Assembly: GCF_900109575.1 (NCBI RefSeq)
Contig: NZ_FOAF01000001.1
Span: 1,893,662-1,957,661, forward strand
Source: Olivibacter domesticus
Lineage (GTDB): Bacteria; Bacteroidota; Bacteroidia; Sphingobacteriales; Sphingobacteriaceae
Reading direction: 5' to 3'
DNA length: 64,000 nucleotides
A model generated the notes under the pieces. It was not told where the DNA came from. It saw only the letters and a list, made by a program, of their open reading frames with translations, and ran no database searches. Numbering within the stretch: position 1 is the stretch's first letter; every line of letters starts with the position of its first letter. Made by a program: the position numbers and the translations under genes. Shown in pieces: positions 45,845 to 55,064 of the stretch.

Positions 45845-46477
45845 ATGTTACATTTTAGCAATTTCAGCAAATCCTATGGTGCTAATACGGTTCTCCGAAT
45901 TAATGATTTCACCATCGAACCGGGTATTTATTGGCTTCATGGGCCAAATGGTTCAGGAAAAAGTACCTTGCTAAAATCTATTGGTGGTCTTTTATTTTTT
46001 GAAGGAGAATTATTGCTTGACTGTATAAATCTAAAACGCGATAGCACAAATTATAAGCGGAAGGTGAATTTTGGAGATGCTGAACCAATCTTTCCGGAAT
46101 TTTTAACGGGGACTGAGATGATATCCTTATTTGAAGAAGCGAAGAACGCTCCAGCCAAACAAGTAGATGATTTAATTGAGGGGATGAACATGCACGCTTA
46201 TCTACATGAACCGTTGGGAAGTTATTCTAGTGGCATGCTTAAAAAATTGTCGTTGGTACTTGCTTTCGTGGGAAACCCTAAGTTAATACTTTTAGATGAA
46301 CCATTGAATACAATTGACCAGGCATCTTTAGCAGTACTTTATCAGTTTATAAAAGACAAACACGAAGAAGGAGAAATCAGCTTTTTACTGTCATCACATC
46401 AGCCATTGGATAAACAGGCGCTACCGCAGATCAAAGAGCTATTAATCGACCAGCGAACTATTAACCTCTTTAATTGA
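45845..46477 (+). CDS. ABC transporter ATP-binding protein
   Basis: A 210-residue ABC ATPase. Walker A is LHGPNGSGKSTLLKSIGG (about residues 32-49). The signature is EPLGSYSSGMLKKLSLVLAFVG in parts, the SSGM form common in exporters of the bacitracin/lantibiotic or ABC-2 type. Walker B is LILLDEPLNTID and the switch His is in FLLSSHQPLD. It overlaps the next gene by one base (TGATG), so ATPase and membrane protein are translated together as one exporter unit. Cargo unknown. Confidence 0.92.
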   Translation: MLHFSNFSKSYGANTVLRINDFTIEPGIYWLHGPNGSGKSTLLKSIGGLLFFEGELLLDCINLKRDSTNYKRKVNFGDAEPIFPEFLTGTEMISLFEEAKNAPAKQVDDLIEGMNMHAYLHEPLGSYSSGMLKKLSLVLAFVGNPKLILLDEPLNTIDQASLAVLYQFIKDKHEEGEISFLLSSHQPLDKQALPQIKELLIDQRTINLFN

Positions 46478-47604
46478 TGTTGTCTACACAAACAAAAATA
46501 TTAACGAAAACCTTTGCCTCAAGCTTCTTCAAAGCACATGCTGGTTTTCTATTTTTTTTATTTGCCACCCTAATAAGTTATTGCTTCTTCATCAAGACCC
46601 TTGGTAAAGTAAGTCCTGAAGAGGCTACCTTTTTTAATCTTGCCATTACCTTGACTATTTTGAGTACACCAATCATGACTGTTATTTTCTTTTTAGCATG
46701 CATCATTTATACGCTTAAAAGTTGGCAGTATATAACATTACAACTTCAATCTGTTCAAAATGAGTTTTTATATTATAGTATTGCTGCCGCGAGTAAATCG
46801 GCACAGTTAAAAAGCTGGTTTATCGTACAACTTAGAATATTCTTACCGATATTAATTTATGCAATATATTCTGTAATAGTGGGTATTGCTTATGGCTACT
46901 ATTTACATTCCCTCTTTGTTATCTTTTTTATAATACTTCTTACGGCAGCAAGTTCATGGTTCTATGTGCACATAACTAACAAATTAAATCATATAAACAA
47001 TATTTCTGTTCTTATAAAACTTGTCAAGAATTGGAGAAAACCCTTTTTTACACTCTACACATTTTATGTATTTAATCAATCAAAAATAGTTTTTCTCATT
47101 ACAAAAATTAGTTCGTGGTTATTAATAATGGGCATTTTCCAGGTGTTTTCAGATCTAAAAAACGACATCAGAGTGCCATTCCTTATTATGCTCATGGTTA
47201 TTATTACGCACACTGTTTTAATTTACAACGAATATCGATTCAACACCAATTATCTTTCTTTTTCATATAATTTCCCTATTCCTAAAACGACATTATTCTT
47301 TGGATTTACCATCAACTACTTTCTCCTCTTACTTCCTGAAATAATGTGGTTTTTCACACATTATAGTTCTCTTTCAGCATTGGGCATCACACTGTGGGGA
47401 TTTAGTTTAGTGATGTTGCTACGCAGTTTTCTTTACCGTACCGGATTAAAAATAAAGACTTTTATAAAGACCATATTCATCTTATTCTTTTTTCTTCATT
47501 TTGTCATTATGTATCAACTGGTATGGACCATCCTTCCAATCAGTTTGGTTTTATCATACGTTACCTTCAGTCGAAATTACTACTATAAAACCATATTGGA
47601 ATAG
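46477..47604 (+). CDS. Membrane subunit of an ABC exporter (unassigned family)
   Basis: A 375-residue integral membrane protein with about eight to ten hydrophobic segments and few charged residues. The start ATG at 46477 overlaps the ATPase stop by one base. It lacks motifs I can assign; the topology suits an ABC-2-type or similar permease, and coupling to the ATPase is the main evidence for its role. Segments include GFLFFLFATLISYCFF, IVQLRIFLPILIYAIYSVIVGIAYGYY in parts and a Phe/Tyr-rich C-terminus ending TILE. The last codons and the stop already lie inside the 21-bp periodic array that follows. Confidence 0.7.
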   Translation: MLSTQTKILTKTFASSFFKAHAGFLFFLFATLISYCFFIKTLGKVSPEEATFFNLAITLTILSTPIMTVIFFLACIIYTLKSWQYITLQLQSVQNEFLYYSIAAASKSAQLKSWFIVQLRIFLPILIYAIYSVIVGIAYGYYLHSLFVIFFIILLTAASSWFYVHITNKLNHINNISVLIKLVKNWRKPFFTLYTFYVFNQSKIVFLITKISSWLLIMGIFQVFSDLKNDIRVPFLIMLMVIITHTVLIYNEYRFNTNYLSFSYNFPIPKTTLFFGFTINYFLLLLPEIMWFFTHYSSLSALGITLWGFSLVMLLRSFLYRTGLKIKTFIKTIFILFFFLHFVIMYQLVWTILPISLVLSYVTFSRNYYYKTILE

Positions 47605-48230
47605 GTCGCATCTTAGCACAAACAACATTATTGAATACAAAATTCACAATTTCCCCGATCAGCATAAGCACTTCCCCGATTGGAATCGTTGCGCTCCCGG
47701 TCAACGATGGCACAATGCATACCAACTTTAGTCTGAAGTAGGTCAGCATAACAATAAGACTGATCAGGAACTACCTTAAGCTGATCAGAAATCATCTTAT
47801 TCCTGTAGTGTTTAGCTTCAAGTAAATCAGGCCTGCATCATTCCTACCTGAAATTCATACAATGCTGACCAGCATTGCGGTGAAGTCGACTAATATGGTT
47901 TTATTTCTATTCAGAATTAGGTCAATGTTAACCGGAATAAGCACAAAGTAAATCAGCATCAAGGTAAACCTGATTGGGAATGTCATCGGGTCATTTAGAA
48001 TTGGCACTCAGCTGATCAGGAAAGCTATATTCCTGACCGGCATTGCCTTTCCCCTTATTGAAACCAAACTGTTTCTCATTAGACCTGTCGTAATATTAAT
48101 TGAATTTATCACAAAGTCGGTTGGAACCATATTATTCCCTAAAGGGATAAGCACGATGACAATAAAAACAAAAGTAAATCCAATCGGAAAAGCAATACAG
48201 TTGATCGGAAAAATAGCTGCAAAAGCTTAA
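47592..48230 (+). repeat. Degenerate tandem array with strict 21-bp period (about 30 rows)
   Basis: When the sequence is written in rows of 21 from 47634, 28 rows align without any insertion or deletion up to 48221. One row (47592) also fits in phase upstream, overlapping the ABC permease stop; the row at 47613 does not. The consensus starts CTGATCAGGAT and ends AGCACAAAG (positions 13-21). Well-kept examples are the rows at 47655, 47676, 47760, 47781, 47928, 47970, 48012, 48033, 48180 and 48201. Rows differ widely by substitution. In the frame starting at 47739 stops occur only at the first codon of a row (47739, 47823, 47949), and from 47952 to 48230 the frame is open. It is neither a CRISPR array nor an identified gene; function unknown. 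Confidence 0.8.
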
Positions 48231-48253
48231 CATTAGGATAACATCTAAAAAAA

Positions 48254-48261
48254 TACATTTG
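48254..48261 (+). promoter_or_regulatory. -7-like promoter element before the sigma gene
   Basis: TACATTTG matches TAnnTTTG and lies 12 bases before the proposed start codon of the broken sigma gene. No clear -33 element. Confidence 0.4.
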
Positions 48262-48273
48262 CCTACAGGTATA

Positions 48274-48851
48274 ATGTTAATGGAACCCCTGTACGGCCAA
48301 GATTTAATTACACGCATCAAAGAAGGAGACGGGTCCGCTTTCGAGACCTTATATCAGCAAAACTGGCAACAGCTATATGTTTTCGCTGTAAAACGTTTGG
48401 ACGATGAGGAGGAAGCAAAAGATGTGGTACAGGAAGTATTTATTAATTTATGGGCAAAACGCCACAATATTTGATCAATCAAAATGTAGGTGGCTACCTG
48501 ATGCAGATGACCAAAAACGAAATCATCAGAAAGGTACAGCAAGCGCTTCGCAATCAGGAAAAAACGGAACAGTATAGGCTTCATATTATTCCGTCACTAC
48601 TTCAGATCTACGATCGCCTTGATTACAAAGAACTTGAGAAACATCTTCAAAAAGAAGTAAGCTCTCTTCCCAACCGTCAGCAACAAATTTATAAGCTGCA
48701 TAATGAAGAAGATCTCAGTATAAGAGAAATCGCAGAAAATTTGGAAATTTCAGAACAAACAGTAAAGAATCAGCTCGTAACTGCCAACAAAAGAATAAGG
48801 ATAGCTCTTAAGGAGGCCCTTTTACTAATAATTCTTCATCATATACAGTAA
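48274..48851 (+). pseudogene. ECF sigma factor (FecI-like), frame broken once
   Basis: Two overlapping frames together encode one sigma-70 ECF factor. Part one (48274-48474) has region 2: LITRIKEGDGSAFETLYQQNW and LDDEEEAKDVVQEVFINLWAKRHNI in parts. Part two (frame from 48471 to 48851) continues INQNVGGYLMQMTKNEIIRKV, then region 4, LPNRQQQIYKLHNEEDLSIREIAENLEISEQTVKNQL in parts, to the end. The join is at ATATTTGATC (48467-48476): one missing T would restore the FecI pattern. A true frameshift, a sequencing error or a programmed shift are all possible; no classical slippery heptamer is in frame. The start is the ATG at 48274 or 48280. It precedes a FecR-SusC-SusD locus that it would control. 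Confidence 0.8.
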
Positions 48852-48961
48852 TTGCTCAACACTTTCATATTAAACACATAATTTCTTAATAATTTCATAA
48901 CCAAGTTCAACTAGTACCTTTTTCTTCTCAGACACTCATATGACTGTTACAGCACGTCAAT

Positions 48962-49936
48962 ATGGAAGAAAAAGAATTAGATGCACTTTTAGAACGATAC
49001 TTAGCCGGTACAGCATCCGAGCGGGAAAAAGCCATTATAGAAGCCTGGTTTGCAGAAGTCAATGATAAACCTTTTATACTTAATCCAGCACAGTTAATTC
49101 CAAGCGCTCAAAAAATGTTGGAGGAGATTGCCCGGAAAACAAATTATACACAAAAGAAAAGAAATATATTCCATTTAATAACAACCTGGAAAATAGCGGC
49201 TTCCGTCTTGTTATCCCTTTTTGCTTACTTCGCATTTCTATGGGTACAGCAAAAAAATCAACCTATTTCCAATAAAACCAATACGAAGTATTTCTCCTAT
49301 CATACAACACCTGGCCAAAAGGCTAAACTAACGCTTCCCGATAGTAGTATTATCTGGCTAAACGGCAACTCATCTATACGATATAGCAAAAATTTAACAG
49401 ACACTGTGAGAGAAATTTTCCTTGATAAAGGAGAGGCATTTTTTGCGGTAAAGGAGGAAATACAGCGTCCCTTTATTGTCCATACCATGTACATAGACAC
49501 AAAAGTACTGGGTACTTCCTTCAATATCCGAGCGCTCGATTACGAGGGCAACTATGTATTAAGTGTGAGTACAGGTGCTGTACAAGTCAAAGAAAGAAAA
49601 GGCAAGGAACGTATATTAGGTAATTATACTGCTGGCAAACAGTTAAGTTATGCGGTATTAAATCAAATTTATCACGAAAAGCAAGTTAAGGTAAGCGACT
49701 TTATTGCATGGAAAGAGCAGGTGCTTGTTTTCCGAGATGCCTCTTTCCTAGAGGTAAAGCAGCAGCTAGAAGATTGGTATAATATTAAAATAACATTCAC
49801 AAGACACCAACCCAAAAATATAGCCTTCACCGCCACTTTTAAAAATGAATCACTACACACAGTATTACAAGCACTCAGTAAAATAAATCCATTTACTTAC
49901 ACCATTAACGACAAGGAGGTACTCATAAAACACTGA
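48962..49936 (+). CDS. FecR-type anti-sigma factor
   Basis: A 324-residue inner-membrane anti-sigma protein. The cytoplasmic N-terminal part has LDALLERYLAGTASEREKAIIEAWF, one transmembrane segment lies at about residues 74-94, and the periplasmic FecR domain has TPGQKAKLTLPDSSIIWLNGNSSIRY and FLDKGEAFFAVKEEIQRPFIVHT in parts. The DUF4974-like C-terminal domain has FRDASFLEVKQQLEDWYNI and ALSKINPFTYTI. It would hold the upstream sigma in check until the STN-bearing SusC-type receptor signals. It lies 110 bases after the broken sigma and 94 before susC. Confidence 0.93.
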   Translation: MEEKELDALLERYLAGTASEREKAIIEAWFAEVNDKPFILNPAQLIPSAQKMLEEIARKTNYTQKKRNIFHLITTWKIAASVLLSLFAYFAFLWVQQKNQPISNKTNTKYFSYHTTPGQKAKLTLPDSSIIWLNGNSSIRYSKNLTDTVREIFLDKGEAFFAVKEEIQRPFIVHTMYIDTKVLGTSFNIRALDYEGNYVLSVSTGAVQVKERKGKERILGNYTAGKQLSYAVLNQIYHEKQVKVSDFIAWKEQVLVFRDASFLEVKQQLEDWYNIKITFTRHQPKNIAFTATFKNESLHTVLQALSKINPFTYTINDKEVLIKH

Positions 49937-50030
49937 AAAAAATCAACCAAAATGAATAAGCCGGAATTGCGCTAACAACTCCGGCAGTCTGTTTCCAATT
50001 GCTTTCAAAACATTAAAAACATATAAATAT

Positions 50031-53000
50031 ATGGTAAAAATTTTAAAAGGTTATTTTTTATACGGCCTACTCATTATGAAAATTTCGTCATTAGCCTTTA
50101 TTATTCTAACGCTCACTGCTGGCACACTTCTCGCCAAAAAAGGCCATGCCCAACAGCTGAGTGACGTACAGATACACATGAGCGCACCACAACTGACACT
50201 CGATGAAGTATTGCAATCTGTACAGGAGCAAAGCGGTTTTACGATGATGTATAACCCAAAAGCTATCAAAAGCAACAGAAAAATAACGTTAACTACCAAA
50301 CAGCAAAATGCTGCCGACTTATTAACTTTTCTTGCAGAAAATTATGCCTTAACTATTCAGCAAAATGGGCAGTATATATACGTAAAGCCCCTTGCCATAC
50401 CTGCTATTATAAGTGGCACGGTAACCGATGAGTCTGGAATTTCTCTTCCTGGAGCAAGTATTCGGGTAAAGGGCAGCAATCAAGGGTCAATGGCTAATGA
50501 ACAAGGGCAATTCTCCCTTTCCTTAAAGCCAGGCACTTATATCGTCAACGTTTCTTACATAGGGTATCAATCACGTGAATTCGAAAACATTGTTCTCTCA
50601 GAAAATCAACGATATACACTCAATCCCGTTCTAAAAGGAATGGGAGTGTTAAAGGAGGTTGAAGTGAGTTATGGACAGCAACGCCAACGTGAAATTTCCG
50701 GATCTATAGTGGATCTTGATGCCAGTAGTCTTCAAAGTATGCCCGTGGGTCAGTTTGCACAGCAATTACAAGGAAAAGTAGCAGGTGTACAGGTGGGGCA
50801 ACCAAATGGACAACCGGGCCGAGGTATGGAATTCCGCATCCGGGGTGCTGCTTCCTTATCGTCAGGCAATCAACCTTTATTTGTAATTGATGGAATGCCC
50901 ATCACAGGAAGTATTAATAATATCAATCCGGCAGAAATTGAATCGTACACCATTCTAAAAGATGCGTCAGCCAGTTCTCTTTATGGGTCGAGAGCAGCCA
51001 ATGGTGTAGTACTAATCACTACAAAACATGCAAAGCCTGGTGACGCGAAAGTGGATTTTAACAGTTTCTACGGCGTTCAGAAAATCCCGCAGAAAGGGAT
51101 TCCGAAAATGATGACAGCCCGGGAATTTGCTCAGTTTCAAAATGAATATTTCGAAGATCGCGTTAAATACGAAAATTACAAAGGCAAACTTGACCCTGTC
51201 TATGAAAATCCCGATCGTTATGGTGAAGGTACCAATTGGTTTGATGTCTTAACACGTACAGCACCCATTCAGAATTATGACCTAACGATTTCTTCAGCAC
51301 GCGAAAAGTCGTCCTCCACGGTCGTAATGGGTTATCAAAATCAGCAAGGTGTTGTGATCAACACAGGGACTCAATTATTCTCCCTGCGCTTTAATCAAGA
51401 TTTGCGCTTAAATAACGACAAGCTCAAGCTAGGTATCAATTTTGCGCCGAGTTATCGTTTAGATCACAATAATCGCTTACAAACAGAAGGTGTGGGTGGT
51501 TTGATCCAAAAGGCATCAGAAGCGAGTCCGCTCATTGCGCCAATAGATGAAAATGGAGAAATGCCATTATATGTTAATTCTCCAGGCATGGTAGCGAACG
51601 TAAATCCATACAAGCAGTATATGCTGACAAAGGACGATTATAAAACCACCCGTATGTTGGGCAACGCCTATGTAAATTATGAGATCGTCAAAGGATTAAG
51701 CATTAAAGGAAATCTCGGATTAGATATGGGCGCTGAGACCCGGAACCGATTCATCCCGGCGTCCATAACAGCCAGTAATATTGCTACCGGCTCAAGCAGT
51801 TCGGTAAGTAACTACAGCTATACGGCCGAAACTTACCTGAATTATAACAGACGCTTTGGCGATCATTACCTAGAGGCCTTAGTTGGTTATTCAGCACAAC
51901 GTTTCAATCAAGAAGGTAATAGCCTTACTGGTACCAACTTTCCTAATGATGATGTTGAATGGATCAGTGCTGCACCTGTTATTAGTGAGGGCAGCAGCAA
52001 TACGACAGCCTACTCTTTGTTATCCACTATCAGTCGACTTAACTACCACTATAAAGGAAAATATTTATTATCCGCAGCCATGCGTTATGATGGCTCTTCC
52101 CGTTTCGGACAGGACAAAAGATACGGTGTATTCCCATCCATATCTGTCGGTTGGGTAGTAAGTGACGAGAATTTTATGAGGAATTGGCAAGCTATTGAAC
52201 TGTTAAAAATAAGAAGCAGCTACGGCATTACAGGGAATAATAACATAGGAAACTATACCCACATAGCTAATATAGGCAACTACAATTACATTGTAAACGG
52301 CACGTTAACGCCAGGTTTAACAATTAGTAGTTTAGGGAATCCTGAATTAGGATGGGAACGAAACAAACAGTTCGATATAGGTCTTGACCTTTCACTCTTT
52401 CAAAACCGTTTGGCCTTTACATATGATTATTATCACAAAGTATCAGACGGACTTATACAGGCCCGCCCTATTCCGCAAGCATCTGGTTTCTCAAGTGTTA
52501 TTGCTAATATTGGGGTACTTAAATTTTGGGGCCATGAGTTCAGCATACGCAGTAACAATCAATTTGGCCAACTTACCTGGTCGTCCAGCTTCAATATTTC
52601 ATTTGATAGAAACAGAATCCAATCGCTCGTAAGTCCAGGTTTTTTACGTCGTAACAACACCATTAGCTCCGATTATTACCGCAACCAAGAAGGGCAGCCC
52701 TTAGGAATGTTTTATGGTTTTGTATTTGACGGCCTGTACAAGGATGAAGCTGATTTTGAAAACACAGCTAAACACGTCAGCTCTAGTGTAGGCTCTATCA
52801 AAATGCGAGATATAAATAGTGATGGTATTATTGACGATAACGACCGCACGTTTATTGGTGATCCAAATCCTGATTTCTTATTTGGCTTCACTAACGATTT
52901 TAGTTATAAGAATTTCGATCTGGGAATAGCCATCAATGGTTCTGCCGGTGGTAAAATCATTACCCCTTCTAAGTGGGCTTACTTAACCAATCTAGATGGT

Positions 53001-53375
53001 GCTCGTATGATTTTAGCTGCAGCGAAAGACAGATGGCGTTCACCCGAAAACCCAGGATCTGGCGTTTACCCCCGTACCATGACAGGTACCACCGTAATGG
53101 GTAGAAATGTAAACAGTCAATGGGTAGAAAGTGGATCCTTCTTGAAGGTAAATAACATCACCCTTGGTTACCGTTTCAATATACAGAACAATAAATTATT
53201 AAACCAATTGCGTGTGTATGCCTCTGTTCAAAACGCCTTCATTATTACCGGTTACACGGGTATAAATCCCGAGGTTAGTTTAGACGGATTAAACGGCACA
53301 AGTATCGGTATAGATGAAAACGCCTATCCTGTGCCACGCACCTATTCATTGGGTTTAAGTTTAACAATAAAATAA
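50031..53375 (+). CDS. SusC/RagA-type TonB-dependent receptor with STN domain
   Basis: A 1114-residue outer-membrane transporter. Signal region: LIMKISSLAFIILTLTAGTLLAKKGHAQ in parts. An STN (secretin/TonB N-terminal) signalling domain spans about residues 44-120 (LTLDEVLQSVQEQSGFTMMY). A carboxypeptidase-regulatory-like domain follows at about 125-205 (ISGTVTDESGISLPGASIRVKG in parts). The plug has QLQGKVAGVQVGQPNG, RIRGAASLSSGNQPLFVIDGMPI in parts and SLYGSRAANGVVLITTK, classical SusC marks. The barrel ends with YSLGLSLTIK. The STN domain links it to the FecR/sigma pair. Together with SusD it should take up a glycan or other polymer; a phosphate-bearing or ester substrate is hinted at by the adjacent phosphoesterase. 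Confidence 0.96.
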   Translation: MVKILKGYFLYGLLIMKISSLAFIILTLTAGTLLAKKGHAQQLSDVQIHMSAPQLTLDEVLQSVQEQSGFTMMYNPKAIKSNRKITLTTKQQNAADLLTFLAENYALTIQQNGQYIYVKPLAIPAIISGTVTDESGISLPGASIRVKGSNQGSMANEQGQFSLSLKPGTYIVNVSYIGYQSREFENIVLSENQRYTLNPVLKGMGVLKEVEVSYGQQRQREISGSIVDLDASSLQSMPVGQFAQQLQGKVAGVQVGQPNGQPGRGMEFRIRGAASLSSGNQPLFVIDGMPITGSINNINPAEIESYTILKDASASSLYGSRAANGVVLITTKHAKPGDAKVDFNSFYGVQKIPQKGIPKMMTAREFAQFQNEYFEDRVKYENYKGKLDPVYENPDRYGEGTNWFDVLTRTAPIQNYDLTISSAREKSSSTVVMGYQNQQGVVINTGTQLFSLRFNQDLRLNNDKLKLGINFAPSYRLDHNNRLQTEGVGGLIQKASEASPLIAPIDENGEMPLYVNSPGMVANVNPYKQYMLTKDDYKTTRMLGNAYVNYEIVKGLSIKGNLGLDMGAETRNRFIPASITASNIATGSSSSVSNYSYTAETYLNYNRRFGDHYLEALVGYSAQRFNQEGNSLTGTNFPNDDVEWISAAPVISEGSSNTTAYSLLSTISRLNYHYKGKYLLSAAMRYDGSSRFGQDKRYGVFPSISVGWVVSDENFMRNWQAIELLKIRSSYGITGNNNIGNYTHIANIGNYNYIVNGTLTPGLTISSLGNPELGWERNKQFDIGLDLSLFQNRLAFTYDYYHKVSDGLIQARPIPQASGFSSVIANIGVLKFWGHEFSIRSNNQFGQLTWSSSFNISFDRNRIQSLVSPGFLRRNNTISSDYYRNQEGQPLGMFYGFVFDGLYKDEADFENTAKHVSSSVGSIKMRDINSDGIIDDNDRTFIGDPNPDFLFGFTNDFSYKNFDLGIAINGSAGGKIITPSKWAYLTNLDGARMILAAAKDRWRSPENPGSGVYPRTMTGTTVMGRNVNSQWVESGSFLKVNNITLGYRFNIQNNKLLNQLRVYASVQNAFIITGYTGINPEVSLDGLNGTSIGIDENAYPVPRTYSLGLSLTIK

Positions 53376-53401
53376 TTAGACAAAAGTTCAACATAAAGCA
53401 A

Positions 53402-54943
53402 ATGAAAACATTGAACATTTTAATCGCCCTATTGCTAGTTGTCTTATCTTCCTGCAAGAACAATTACCTAGACCTTGTTCCGGAGGACCAGCCTTCGGGC
53501 GCTACCTTCTATCAAACCGAAGAGCAGTTTAGACAAGCACTTACGGCAGCATATACGCCCTTACGTGATCTCCTTGTAAATGATTTCTATACCGCTGAAA
53601 TGCGATCTGATAATACGCACTACGAATTTCTCTCCAACAACCGGGGCACGGCCTATGTGTTCCGCGAAAATATAGCCGACTTCCTTGACGAGCCAAGAAA
53701 TGCCTATGTAAATGCAGTGTATTTTCATTGTTATAAGAGCATTTCCATGGCCAACATAGTATTGGATCGTATCGGCTCCGTAAATTTAAGCGAAAGTGCC
53801 CGAAATGATATCGAAGGACAAGCTAAATTTTTGCGGGCATTTAATTATTTTAAGCTGGTCCGCTATTTCGGTGGTGTACCGCTGTTCCTTCATGAGGTGA
53901 TCAAAGCGGATGATGCATTTCTGGCTCGATCTACTGCTGAAGAGGTATATCAACAGGTTATAAGTGATGCTCAATCCGCCGTCAATCAGCTGAGTGCGCC
54001 CGATAAATTCCCGCAAAGTGGCTTGGCGACCAAAGGCGCGGCCATTATGCTGTTAGGCGAGGTATACATGACACAGAAAAAATATACAGAAGCAGTTGAG
54101 CAGCTTAATGGTCTTACAACCATGGGATACGACCTGTTACCAAATTATGCAGATGTATTTTCAACAGCCAATAAAAACAGCAAGGAGTCAATCTTTGAGG
54201 TACAATATCAGCAGGGCTTGCAAGGCGGACAACAAAGTAATTTTATTTACTCTTTTCTACCTCGTTGTTTAAATACAGGTTTAATAACCTTTGGCGTTGC
54301 AACAAATAATACAGGTTCTGGCGGTTGGAACACACCCACGTCAGATATAATAGCTGCTTATGAAGTGGGCGATAAACGTAAAGATGCTTCAATTGGTATC
54401 GCAGAAGGAAGTTACAATGCCAGTTTAAATTTCCAGCTTAGTGCGTATAAAAGTATAGAGAATTATCAAGCACCTGACGGTAAAGTAGGTGTTCCATTTA
54501 TCAAGAAATACTTAAATCCACATGCAGATAAAAATAATACGGACGATAACTGGCCGATCTACCGTTATGCAGACGCTCTACTTTTACTAGCAGAAGCACA
54601 AAATGAGGGAGGAAATACTGCCAGTGCATTGGAATATTTAAATAAAGTGCGAACGAGAGCGGGTTTAACTCCCATAACAGGAACTAATTCAAGTACGCTT
54701 CGCAACATTATAGAACACGAAAGACGGGTAGAGTTGGCTTTTGAAAACCATCGCTGGCATGATCTTGTACGTACAGGCCAAGCATTAACTGTAATGCAGC
54801 GCTACGGACAAGAGATTAAAAAGCAGTACAGCTATTTATTACCAAGCGCTTACCAGATACAAGAGTTTAGGCTTTTATATCCTATTCCTCAGTCGGAAAT
54901 AGAGCTAAACCCCGCGCTAACACAAAATCCGGGGTATAACTAG
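53402..54943 (+). CDS. SusD/RagB family lipoprotein
   Basis: A 513-residue surface lipoprotein that captures substrate for the SusC-type receptor. The lipobox is LVVLSSC with Cys at residue 18. The N-terminal helical part has DLVPEDQPSGATFYQTEEQF and AQAKFLRAFNYFKLVRYFGGVPLF-like sequence (GQAKFLRAFNYFKLV). TPR-like segments and the C-terminal SusD domain include EHERRVELAFENHRWHDLVRTG and YPIPQSEIELNP. Length is normal. It lies 26 bases after susC. Confidence 0.95.
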   Translation: MKTLNILIALLLVVLSSCKNNYLDLVPEDQPSGATFYQTEEQFRQALTAAYTPLRDLLVNDFYTAEMRSDNTHYEFLSNNRGTAYVFRENIADFLDEPRNAYVNAVYFHCYKSISMANIVLDRIGSVNLSESARNDIEGQAKFLRAFNYFKLVRYFGGVPLFLHEVIKADDAFLARSTAEEVYQQVISDAQSAVNQLSAPDKFPQSGLATKGAAIMLLGEVYMTQKKYTEAVEQLNGLTTMGYDLLPNYADVFSTANKNSKESIFEVQYQQGLQGGQQSNFIYSFLPRCLNTGLITFGVATNNTGSGGWNTPTSDIIAAYEVGDKRKDASIGIAEGSYNASLNFQLSAYKSIENYQAPDGKVGVPFIKKYLNPHADKNNTDDNWPIYRYADALLLLAEAQNEGGNTASALEYLNKVRTRAGLTPITGTNSSTLRNIIEHERRVELAFENHRWHDLVRTGQALTVMQRYGQEIKKQYSYLLPSAYQIQEFRLLYPIPQSEIELNPALTQNPGYN

Positions 54944-55064
54944 TTGTTAATTGCTAGTTGTCAGTTACTAGTTGTTGGTATGATAGATGGTTACCACTTC
55001 GCCTGCAGATTGAATTTAGAAATGAATGTAACGTGGTCATTCGCAAGTTAATACTCAAATCATT

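Noticed and set aside
47634-48221. CRISPR array
   Set aside because: There are no identical repeats alternating with unique spacers; the 21-base rows are contiguous and all related. No cas genes are near.
47634-48230. A functional protein gene in the array
   Set aside because: The in-register frame has three stops and no conventional start, and other frames are broken too. A decayed or unusual gene remains possible and is raised as a finding.
48467-48476. Programmed ribosomal frameshift in the sigma gene
   Set aside because: No slippery heptamer is in the required phase and no downstream pseudoknot is obvious. A plain indel or sequence error explains it more simply.
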